Both the position numbers and the translations under genes were made by a program. The notes under the pieces are model-generated. The model worked only from the letters and a program-made list of their open reading frames with translations. It did no database searches and had not been told where the DNA came from. From contig CAJVGD010000042.1 in NCBI GenBank assembly GCA_910890315.1, forward strand, positions 930,001-994,000: DNA of 64,000 nt, given 5' to 3'. The DNA is from Serendipita indica DSM 11827. Its lineage: Eukaryota; Basidiomycota; Agaricomycetes; Sebacinales; Serendipitaceae. Positions 22,730-32,808 of this stretch are shown one piece after another (the first letter of the stretch is position 1; every line of letters begins with the position of its first letter).

Positions 22730-24052
22730 ATGACTACGAAACAGTTTCCACAGACTATCAAAGCTATCCAGTATGTTGATGTGGGCGGACCCGAGGTCAT
22801 CAAGGTGAGGTTGAGTGGCGGTCATATACTCAACATGGTTGATCAGGCATTTTAGATGAATGAGATTCCCTTTCCGACCCCACAACCCAACGAGATGGTT
22901 ATCAGGGTTTTGTGGGGAGGTGCGCTCTTGCGGACTTGAGCTCGTCGCCAGCTGCTAACAATGGAATAGGCGTCAACTTTATCGATACCTACTTTCGCAG
23001 AGGTAGTTGCTTCCCTGTTAAATATTCGTCTAATGGGTTGCATAGGCATCTATCCTCTCAAGTCACTCCCCTGGACGGCAGGATCGGAAGCTTCTGGGAT
23101 CCTCGAGTCGCTTCCCACCGACCCGGCAGTCTTGAACGATCCAGAGTTCAAAGCAAGGAATTATAAAGTCGGCCAACTTGTCGCAACAGTGCGTGTCTCT
23201 CATATCAAAATCCCCCTGTAACTGGTTCTTATAGGGTGTCGGTCCTGCCTTTGCGGAATACGTCTCAAAACCTTGGATCAAAGTACTATCGGTACCAGAT
23301 GGTGTAGATCCAAAGATCGCAGCGGCTGTCCCTGTGCAGGGCTTGACAGTCTTAACGATCATCGAGGAATCGTATAAGGCGAAGAAGGGTGACTACTGTC
23401 TGGTGCATGCGGCAGCGGGTGGACTTGGTCTCACCTTCTGTCAACTACTCAGTGCTCGAGGTGTTCATGTCATTGGTAGCGTTTCTACCAGGGAGAAAGT
23501 AGAGCTTGCCAAGGCAAACGGGGCCGAGTTTGTGATCAACTACAAGGAAGAAGATCTCATTAAACGTGTCAACGAGATCACTAATGGCGAAGGTGTCCAC
23601 GGTATCTACGATGGAGTCGGAAAGTCAACGTACGTACTTTACCCGCTGGCGCTCCGTCAGATCTAACTTCACTTAGATGGGCCGGAAACTTTGAGATGAT
23701 TCGAAGGAAGGGTACCATCGTCAGTATCGGTAATGCCTCCGGTGTCATACCACCGATCTCTGTGCTGGAGCTCAAAAATAAAAACATCCACCTCGTCCGC
23801 CCAGAGTAGGTCACAGGGTCATTTGCATTGGATATTTACTGACACTTGGGCAGTAATAATAACTATCTCGTTACGCCAGAGGAAGTTAACCAATACAACA
23901 CCCAACTCTGGGATGCGGTCACATCTGGCACCTTGAAGACTCACATATACAAAGAGTATCCGTTTACTCCACAAGGTGTCGCTGAGGCTCAGGAGGAACA
24001 GTCGTCAGGGAAGACTACTGGAAAACTTGTCATCAAGATAGCCAGCTCGTAG
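22730..24052 (+). CDS. Quinone oxidoreductase (zeta-crystallin-like MDR), copy 2
   Basis: Tandem paralogue of the preceding gene, same strand, with introns at the same places (after GPEVIK and before VNFIDTYFRRG). Landmarks: MTTKQFPQTIKAIQYVDVGG, IPFPTPQPNEMVIRVLWGG, YPLKSLPWTAGSEASGILE, HAAAGGLGLTFCQLLSARGV (NADPH loop), GVGKSTWAGNFEMIRRKGTI and TTGKLVIKIASS. By eye about two thirds to three quarters of residues match copy 1, most strongly around the NADPH loop. An in-frame Met at 22658 would add a basic 24-residue leader, as in copy 1, so the start is open. No disruption seen. Confidence 0.88.
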
Positions 24053-24200
24053 TACCTCGACCTTGTAGTTTAGTCGGGTTCCTAATAAAATGTCTGAACC
24101 GTGATGACTTTATTATGCCACAATTTGAAGAATTGTTTTATGCGTATCATTGAACATGTAAGAGCCAGCCGAGCTTCTTGCACCCTGCTCCATCGTTGAC

Positions 24201-25914
24201 ATGTGGGCTAGGCCACAACTTGCACGTGCGAGATACATATCTGCTGCTATTCCTCGTGCTAGAGTGCTAAAGAGGCGCCCATACGCGTCTTTCGTCGAGC
24301 CTCTACCAACTAAAATTACTACGCTCCCAAATAAATTACGTGTGGCCACAGAAACGACACCAGGACACTTTTCTGCTGTTGGAGTGTATATTGATGCAGG
24401 CTCTCGATACGAGTCGCCCCAGTATACAGGAGTTAGTCATATTCTAGACAGAATGGCTTTCAAGGTGAGCGTCCTTCTATCACCTCGATAACTATGCGAA
24501 TCTGGCTTCACTTTGAACATTTATTCGTTCTCATACTACACTCCATTCGTCAACTTGAACGCGAAGCGCTGACGAAAAACCGGCAGAGTACGCAACAGAG
24601 GAGTGCTGGGTCTATGTCGACCGAAATTGACTCCCTTGGTGGTCAAATGTTCGCTTCGAGCTCAAGGAGACGATAATGTACCAGTCCTCGCATTTCCATC
24701 ACGGCACTCCGCTTGCCGTCTCCATTCTCGCCGACACCATCCTTAACCCACTCTTTCTCAATGAAGAACTGCAAACCCAGCGCGAAGCCGCTCGTTATGA
24801 AGTGAGAGAACTCAGCAACAAACCGGAGAGCATGCTCCCAGAGGCCTTGCACTACATGGCTTATCAGGGCAATACTCTCGGGAACCCGGCGTTGTGTCCA
24901 GATGACCGAATCGATTTGGTGGACGGCAACATGCTCCGAACCTGGACAAAGGAATGGTTCAGACCTGAGCGGATGGTAATCGCGGGTGCTGGGATGCCAC
25001 ACGAGGAGCTGGTCGAACTGGCCGAGAAGTACTTTGGTCATCTTAGATCACCTGCATTGACTTCATCGACTCAACCATCCTTATTGGTGAATGGTGGTCA
25101 GTCTGGACTGCTACAGTCGCAGCTGCTGCAAAATAACCAACAGAAGCCCTCACTATACAAGTCACTCGCCACTGCTGCGACATCTTTGCTACATAATCCG
25201 GTAGCTAATCAGCTACCTGATTCCTCATTCGAGGTTCTCTCCACCAAAAAGGCCAACTATACTGGCGGAGTACTTCATATACCGGCCGAGGATCAAGATT
25301 TCGAACACGTTTATGTGGCCTTCGAAGGAGTATCAATCAAGGATGAGGACATCTATCCCATGGCCGTGATTCAGATGCTGCTTGGCGGAGGAGGTTCCTT
25401 CTCGTCGGGTGGGCCAGGCAAGGGCATGTACACTCGATTGTACACCCACGTCCTCAATCATTATCATACTATTGACCACTGCGCATCCTTCCATCACATC
25501 TACGCTGATACCTCCCTCCTCGGCCTCTTCGCCTCATTTGTACCACAAGAGTCGATGAGAAAGGTGCTCTCTATTCTCGCTCACCAACTTTCCTTGCTCC
25601 TATACGAGAAGGTACCCGCGGTCGAACTCTCTCGTGCCAAGAAGCAATTGCAGAGCTCGCTCGCGATGAGCATGGAGAGCCGACAGGTCGAAGTAGAGGA
25701 TCTAGGACGCCAGATTCTTGTTCATGGGCGCAAAGTTGGCATGTTGGAGATGACGCAAAAGATTGACGCCGTCACGGCAGATGATCTACAGCGTGTGGCC
25801 CATCGGCTCTTTGGACAAGACTCCAAGCCACCTACACTCGTTTCTATGGGCACTCAGGATATAGACGAGTGGCCCTCCATTTTCAAGGCGTACGGCGTTG
25901 GGAATAATATCTAG
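24201..25914 (+). CDS. MAS2: Mitochondrial processing peptidase alpha subunit, with an apparent frameshift
   Basis: The non-catalytic M16 subunit that binds presequences. Exon 1 (24201..24464) has a presequence ([20 protein letters not shown]), [20 protein letters not shown] then DAGSRYES, and a degenerate zinc motif HILDRMAFK, as expected for alpha. Exon 2 begins at 24587 ([19 protein letters not shown]). The long third part, from 24676, has [20 protein letters not shown] and the substrate-binding glycine-rich loop [20 protein letters not shown]. Exon 2 runs into a stop (SSSRRR) while the expected family reading SSSRETIMYQ continues one frame away. A single missing base near 24665 explains this. 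No splice site solves it. A sequencing error or a damaged allele are the two explanations. Confidence 0.88.
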
Positions 25915-25938
25915 ATTTCTGTTCATGTAACTACTCGG

Positions 25939-26954
25939 TTATTCTAGTTTACCTTTCCCCTTTCTAACTCGGTCCGCCAAGCGTTCAAAGATGGATAATA
26001 CTCGTGGGACAACAAAAAAACCCGCTATGAGAAGGAGGAAGCCCAAGAATGTGAGCCCTGGGACCAGACTCTGTGGCAAAACTCCTAAAAGAAGAGGCTC
26101 GAGTATAATGTGAAATCTGAGTACGTCTGTTTCCTCGTCTTCTTTGAATTTCGGAGCCGGAAGGAACCAAGATGGAAAAAGCTGATGTTGGAATGGTAGC
26201 ACACCTCCGTCCGGATGTGGGGCGCGTACGAACTGTGTCGTCGACGCTCGAATGCGCAGGTAAGTAGAACGGGTCAGTGGGCGCGCTTGCAACTGTTGGC
26301 GCTTGAGCATCTCCTCATCTACCATTTCGTTTCGTGCATGTGGAGGGATTGGAGGACGTTCTACTTTCAGTATATGATTTAGACTTAGAGGAGAATGTAA
26401 TGACATCTTGAAGTTTGCAGGGTTCTGTGCAGAGATAAGACAGAGATCGATGCTTGGAAATTTTGAGAAAACTTACGGAAGCCGGCCAAGATAATCTAAC
26501 AGTAAACATTTTCTCCAGTGTATCTGGGTCTGAATGGGAAAACCAATCGTCCAGGTCGAGCATCATCCAGATATCTCCTTCGCATGGCGTTATGGAGCCT
26601 CTGGAACAACGTCAGAGAAGGACCAAACAGTGGGAGGGACCAATGCACTCAATATCACAAAGCCCATCCGGACGCTCTTCAGCATAATAGTCCTGTATGT
26701 TGACTGTTGAGGAAGGCACGATTTTGAGTATCTGCGACGAGTTGGATGCCGTCAGTCGAGTCCTAATGTTCGCCAAGTAAAATTTAATGTTGATATTTGT
26801 CAAAGCATAACTTGTGGGTAGGTACGAACCATTCTTTTGGAATCACGGCACTCTCAACGCGCTGAGACGCAAAGCTTATTATCTCCGTATCTGCTCCCAC
26901 AGGGTAGAAGACAGAGAAATAGAGCGCAGCGGATAAAAGGCCATAGAGGCGCAT
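25939..26954 (-). CDS. ER-type single-pass membrane protein, unknown (Pga1/PIG-X-like at best)
   Basis: Start at 26954 gives a signal peptide (MRLYGLLSAALYFSVFYPVG). Luminal segments joined by short introns follow: TEIISFASQRVESAVIPKEW, QILKIVPSSTVNIQDYYAEE, GDIWMMLDLDDWFSHSDPDT and RLSWPAS. A late exon is SLHSPLSLNHILKVERPPIP. A C-terminal helix (PGLTFLGFLLLIAGFFVVP) is followed by a basic end with KGKGKLE. This topology, with a luminal domain and short basic cytosolic tail, is that of GPI-mannosyltransferase partners such as Pga1 or PIG-X, but no diagnostic motif was recognised. The stop lies only 25 bp from that of MAS2 (convergent). Confidence 0.6.
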
Positions 26955-27109
26955 AAGTGAGGACCAAGTTGGAGAGCCACCCTCGGGTGACAAGTCAATG
27001 AGGATCTAGACGAAGCCCATCTATTTGCTATGCTACAACCGAACTGATACACGTTGTCTATCAGACCAAAGAAGGGGTGCTTTCCTCGGGAGAAAGATGC
27101 GACTGCCTG

Positions 27110-28448
27110 TCAAACCCGAGACGAGTCGGACGAGTCTACAGAGACCTCTTCAAAAGTCACCCAGCATAGGCAAGCGAGAGCAAGTAGAAGAATAGCCAGA
27201 ACCACCAGCATCCCTCCTCCACCAACGCTAATGATATACGTTGGCGGTAGAATGTAGAACAAGACGGTGTAACTAACAGCCACCGAGAAGACGATCTTAC
27301 TCGAAGGAAGGGTGATACTCACCTTTTCCTCTGGGCTACATGAGGTTGCACCCTGGTCGCGTGACAATGAACCTTGCCTTGGGACGCGAGGGGTACTGTA
27401 TGCACGCGCTTCTCTTTGGGCAACTGTTTCCTGTTGAGTGACTGTCTTCCGTCTTCGACGTGTATAGACGTAGTCTTCATTTAACGACGTGGCCTTGGAC
27501 TTCTTCCTCTTCAGCGGTTGGAAGAGACGAGAGGTATTACGAGGTGAGACATAGCCATTGAAAACCTTGGTCCAGGATGGCGACTTCCACATGGACGAAT
27601 CGGGGTGTCTTGAAGAAGAGGACAGGATCGAGCTTTCCCTGGACTGTGTCGTTGAGCTGGTCGGTGGGTAGTAATCGCCATTCGTTTTCAAATGCCAATT
27701 TAGTTCCGTAACAGCTTCACTACTTTTGGTCAAGAATGAAGAAATCGGTCGAATGAACGAAGGGGCTTTTGAGGAGAGAGACGTCGGAGATGCAACGGCA
27801 GATCTACTTGTATAGTCTTCAGAGGGTTTGGGTGTGATGATTGAGGTATCCTCGATGGAGACTCTGAGCTGATTTCGACAGTCTGCAGGAGGGCGGAGCA
27901 TTCCCTCTGGAAAGGTTATCGACGCTTGCATATAAGAGACATTCTTGTTTACTGTGTACCCTGTATCGGCGATCGGAAATGGCATGAAAGGCTGTTCGTT
28001 TGCACTGTGGACTGGAGAGGCCGGATGGAGAGGTGCGCGCTGTTCAACGGGTCAGCGATCTTGACCATCCATGCCACGATAGTATTACAACTTTCGAGAT
28101 ATCTCTGGATGGCGACTTTCTCTTGTACTCAATTGGACTTGCCAAGGACATTGTTCGACGATGAGCATTAGCATCTGCCACGATTTGTCGTCCAATTTTC
28201 TGATCCATAGATCGCAAGTAACGTTTAATAGGCTTATAGAAACCGCCGACTCCACGGTTGAGTTGGGGCAGCTTACTCGTCGGGATGTGAGAACGTCGAG
28301 AGCTTGGAGACGGTGGCATGACACTGCAGTAGTCTCTGGTGGGCGGGTATTGTTTAAATGAGGGCTTGTGGGCTCCTTCAGATCGCTCGACGAGGTGCAC
28401 CGAATTTCGAGGGACCACCGCCAAATCATCGAGGCCAGGACGGTTCAT
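27110..28448 (-). CDS. Hypothetical Ser-rich protein with C-terminal membrane segments
   Basis: Two exons. Exon 1 from Met 28448 (MNRPGLDDLAVVPRNSVHLV) ends RDISK. A 54-nt intron leads in phase to RAPLHPASPVHSANEQPFMP. The middle is low-complexity Ser/Thr/Arg, with basic clusters (YVYTRRRRKTV, KRKKSKATS) that could act in nuclear or membrane-surface binding. Near the C-terminus two hydrophobic stretches, IVFSVAVSYTVLFYILPPTY and MLVVLAILLLALACLCW, look like a membrane hairpin, followed by an acidic Ser-rich end. No family was recognised. A further intron after YLRSMD cannot be excluded. Confidence 0.55.
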
Positions 28449-28524
28449 TAGAGGAGAAATATTAGCGTAGAATGATAATGAGAGGAAAGGTTAGAGCTGT
28501 ATCAGCCGAAGCGACGAGGCGTGT

Positions 28525-29156
28525 TTAGAGTATAGTCGTCGTGGAGTTCACGATTCTAGGGTGGTCAGCATTGGACAACGAACGCTCATGTCGATGCAAG
28601 AACTGAGTGCTTAGAGAAGAAAGGAATAAGAGGCGAACGCAAAAGTAAATACACAGATTTTGAAAGGAGTGAGTGTACGACATGTCGACCGAGAAATCTG
28701 TATCCTGACTGGAAAAACGTACTCACGGTGGCATGGACCTCGCGTCGAGCCATGAACTGGTGCCGGCGGCGCAGAAGCGACCAATTATGCCAGAAGGGCA
28801 TAACACAAATGCATTGCTCGACCACGAGGAACGGGTGCCATGGCTGCCAAACAATAATGGGAAGATCCGTCTAAAAGCCGCAAGTCCTTAGTCAGAAATT
28901 GGCGCACGGCGTTTGGAAAGGAGCATACCAGATTCTTCTCAAAGCATTCACCAACACATTGGTATAGCGCGAGGGGTCGAGACTCAGGGAACGGCGGGAG
29001 AAAATAAGAACTGCACTAAGCCATTAGCTTGGAATCGTCTTGTGACGAGAATGCCGCCACGGACCTTGGCATGGGTTTTCTCTTTTCAATTTTTTTTGGT
29101 GTGGTTTTTTGATATTGGTCGTGTCTGGGATAAATGTAATAGGAACCTGGAGGCAT
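28525..29156 (-). CDS. Small hypothetical cysteine-containing protein (hand-spliced)
   Basis: A continuous protein appears only after splicing: Met 29156 (MPPGSYYIYPRHDQYQKTTP), then after a 50-nt-class intron SYFLPPFPESRPLALYQCVG, then ECFEKNL joined to TDLPIIVWQPWHPFLVVEQC, ICVMPFWHNWSLLRRRHQFM and ARREVHAT. After a longer intron comes FLHRHERSLSNADHPRIV, with a stop at 28525. All borders are GT-AG and phases agree, which supports a real gene. There is no signal peptide and no family match. The last exon is the least certain. It sits between two minus-strand genes. Confidence 0.42.
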
Positions 29157-29342
29157 TGATACAAGAGTTGAGTGGAGCGAGGAGGATGGCCCGAGCAATC
29201 TAGGTCCATGACAGAGGTCTAGAATACACCCAGACAGTCCTCATCACGGCTGTGGGATGTTGACACGAGGACAGACGACAATCAGAACATTCTGTATTTG
29301 GATCAGAAGCCGTCCATTTAGGCATGTGGAAACTCACGTAAA

Positions 29343-31474
29343 CTAGATGCGGATAGCCAGCGACGAAACCGGAGCGTCTGAGGATTTACTCTGGTCGAGC
29401 CGGTGTATCGGCGCTCCAGCGTAGTGGATCGCAAAGGACCTTGCCAGAGTGAGACGGTAATAGCACATGCCAAAGTTACCACATACCTCGAAGCTGCATA
29501 CGTCGGCTGTGATTGGTGAACATCATCCATCATCATCACTGCGTCGAGGCTTCCAGGAGTGTTGGTCCGCGTCAGCAAACCCACCGAGGGTGACGTCGAA
29601 GACCGTGTTGACGGAGATAGTTCTGGACAGGTATCATCCCCGGACTCTGAGATCACACTCCTCTGTCGTATCTGGCGAGTCCGCGTGGCGGCACCCGTCC
29701 CTACGGAAGAGGAATGTGAGCTACAGGAGGCGTGGGACGGGCTTGGAGAAGGAAGGTCAGAATCTGAGGGGGATTGTACGGGTAGTCGCTGTCCAGAAAA
29801 CCCGCGGCGGAGAAGCGAGATATGGCCATAATCCTGGCTGGCTTTGCGTTTGGAGCGTGTCGGTTCCAATGTGGGTGTGGTGTCCGTAAACGTATCGAAA
29901 GACGACGTGGTGGACTTGCAAGGTGTCTCGCTCCATAGGAATTCCGGTGACATCTGTTGCGATGCGGTCGCATTGGGTTGGAGAACAAACGGAGCCGTGG
30001 CAGCCTTTCTCAGCGGGTTTGCTTTGCGAACCGGCTGAGTGTCAATGGTCTGTTGACGGGCTGGGAGAGGGACGATCGGACGACTGTCAGCACTTGTCAA
30101 TGTCCGCGAGCGGGGACGGCGAGGGGTCGCGTCAGGCGTCACTTCACCATCCGTTTCTATTGAAGAGGTGAGTGGTGGCGCAAATTGTGTCTCGCTAGAC
30201 AGCTGGTCTAAGCGGATGGGAGGCGGTAATTGTTTGCAATCGCGGAGTGCTTTGACGCCATAGCGGGCAACTTCTTGCTCATTTGTAGCGAATAGTGGCT
30301 CCGAGAAAGTAGGATCGAGCGATCCAGGTACCCAGGTACCGTTCTCTTTGGCTTCCTGTACCCAAGGCCGACTCAGAGTCCATCCAAGAGCGCTTCCGAC
30401 TGCTCGTTCTGCGCTATGAACTTCTTCCAGAGGGAGCCCAATGAGAGATGCCCACGACTTGTTGCCAATACTTCTATCCCGATGGAATTTGTTGGCGAGT
30501 ATGAGAGCGCCCAGGAAGGCTTTGCGGGGATCGACAAGGGGATACAGGGGGTCAAATTTGGTAAAGGTGGATGTGGGGACGCTAGTCAGATCTTGCCTTA
30601 GTTGCTTCCCATTGGAAATCCGACCACGGGAGAAACGGGAGGAGGAGCTCGGTTCGGCATAGGTTGAATGATCACATCCAAATATACCTGAGCGGCACCA
30701 GCCACAGGCAGCACGCTCGCGAGTTGAACGGATCTGTGACTCTATATCCAGGACATAACGCATCGCGGTTTGGAGCAAAAAATAGCTCGCTTTCATCCGT
30801 CGGAGCATTTCGGCCATGAACATTGGAAAAGGAATCATATCGGCCTGGTTGCTCATCGAGCCAGGCCCCTTTTGAATGGCGGCCATGATTGGTAGGATGA
30901 CAATCTCGTTGCATAAGCCATGGACAAGGCCCGTTTGGACGAGTACCTCCAACGAAATTGAAGATGTCGGTCCTGGTTCTCGGGTCGTAGGTGCTCCATA
31001 GATACCATAGATTTGGAGTGCACAGTTCCCTTTGAAAATGTCAAGCCGGTGGCGGTGAGCGGGTTACGACTCACAGATGAGCTTTTCAATGAAAATGATA
31101 CGAGCGATTCCGTAACCAATGGAGGAGCGTAGAGAGTAGATGGGAGGGGTGTCGACGAGTGAGCAATACTCGATGTGCGAGGGTTCTTCAGAGAATTGTT
31201 GGGTGTATTGAGGATTTATTTGAGAGGTTTCGACGATGAGTTCTTCTTCATGATCGACCGAACTGTTGCCAGCGGACGACCCACTCTGACTCAACGTGGG
31301 TGAGAGCGCCTTTCTGTCCATCGGACTCGACGGGCCTGGCGAGGACGGGTGGTCTGCACACGTGATCGTATACGTTGTGTACAGACCACCCTGAGAGGGA
31401 ACGGTTGGAATATAACATTGTTCTGATGATTGTCCAGCAAGGGCTTGCGGCCAAGGTGCAAAGCCCTCGCTCAT
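29343..31474 (-). CDS. Pho80-type cyclin (Pcl/Clg1-like, PHO85 family partner)
   Basis: The cyclin-box core is in FLGALILANKFHRDRSIGNK then SWASLIGLPLEEVHSAERAV and GSALGWTL, the usual Pho80-cyclin helices 3 to 5. Before it comes LVHGLCNEIVILPIMAA and FMAEMLRRMKASYFLLQTAM. The N-terminal part (MSEGFAPWPQALAGQSSEQC) is Ser/Pro-rich and contains EYCSLVDTPPIYSLRSSIG. The C-terminal half is long, disordered and Ser/Thr/Pro-rich, as expected for phospho-regulated, unstable cyclins. Short introns lie near 31020..31060, and at about 29430..29480 where a GTATGT donor and CAAG acceptor continue to SFAIHYAGAPIHRLDQS, with a stop at 29343. If that intron is not used the frame ends at 29318. Such cyclins steer a Pho85-like kinase in nutrient or morphology control. 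Confidence 0.78.
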
Positions 31475-32808
31475 GGTGAGCGGGAGAGATTTGGGTCGAT
31501 TTGTAGTGGCGCTTGAGTGAGTGAAAGTTGATTTTTTGTAGACTTTAGAGTTTGAACACGAGTCTGCCAGTTAGCGATGGCCCGAAGCAGCGTGCTGGGA
31601 TGAGGACGGCTTACCGAAAGGGGTAGAAAAGTGCAGAAACTCTGATGGTGAGATGAGTGAAATCAAACAATAATCTGGGCGGGATCACGGATATTCAAAG
31701 GGACGATTCGATGCTCATATGGCTGGGGGTAATGGTGACTTGGTTGGAATTGGTAAGTGACTTGGAAAGAGGCAAAAGAGAGACAATCTTGAGGCTGCTT
31801 GATAAGGGAGGATCTTGTATGGATAGCATTGCTGCTGCTTGGATATATTCCGAGGACCGCGGCTAGCTCAGGGGACTGCCTGTCTTGCCCGGACTAGCGA
31901 CGCAGCGCTTTAGGAGTTTGTGATTTGATTCTGAGTGCAAATGTAGCTCTCTTCTGACGTTCTGAGGGATTTGCAAGCGTTCTCTCGGCGGTCACAGGTG
32001 ATGGTGGGTGTTCAAGAGTGGATAGTGACTTGCCACCGACCAGCGATTGTTGGTCTCCGACATGTCAGAAATGAATAATTTCCCAACTCGACGCTACTAG
32101 TCTGAATTCACAACGTCGTTATCAAAACGCTGTCACCGCTGGGCCCGCGCTCCGTCGCCGTCGACGATGGGCGCCCGACCAGCACGCCATGAATTGTGGG
32201 AGCTCATTCTCCGTCTAGTCAATGTCCTGGGGTTTTCATTACCAACGTCGTCCTCGTTCGACAAAATGCTGGGACCAACGTCTCGCGCCTTGACATCTTA
32301 TTCGTTGATCAAACTTGTCCAGTCTCTCTTCAGTGCCCTCTCCTGCCCGAATCAGCGTGCTTGCTTCCAGCGGTCCCGTAGACGCCGAGCGCGCTCACTC
32401 GAGTCATTCAGTTTGGCATTGACCCGCCTTGGTCATGACCCAGCCTCGTCACATCCTTGTTTGATTCGGGAACCTGCAGTCTACTTGGTTTCTACCTCTA
32501 GATTTCCCTGCAATTTTGACAACTGTCGAAAAGCAGCTTACGCCGAGGCTTCGGGACCGACGAAGCCTCACCTGATCTTCTTCGCACTTTCTTCGTCATT
32601 TGCGACCAAGCCCCAAGTGCCGTCGGCTTTCTCTCTCCCCACGGGATCAGTCCATTGGATCATCTTTAAGACCTTTACATAAATAGATGCAGCACATTAG
32701 CAGCAATGTGAAATATGTCGCAGGCACAAAATGGTGTTTCACCTCTTGACAATACCCGAACTTTGTGCTCAAACCAGCTTGTTCACATGCTTGGTCAATT
32801 ACTTCACT
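31475..32808. other. Gene-poor upstream region of the cyclin gene
   Basis: 1.3 kb with no recognised gene. An uninterrupted plus-strand frame at 32167..32682 (171 codons from a real ATG, starting MGARPARHELWELILRLVNV) has no domain. An overlapping frame reads FITNVVLVRQNAGTNVSRLD. Either could be chance. Most of 31475..32100 looks like promoter and 5' UTR of the minus-strand cyclin gene. Confidence 0.3.

Noticed and set aside
29016-29209. Minus-strand frames beginning MDLDCSGHPPRSTQ or MLGPSSSLHS as separate genes
   Set aside because: They overlap the first exon of the hand-spliced gene at 28525..29156 and have no splice partner or domain.
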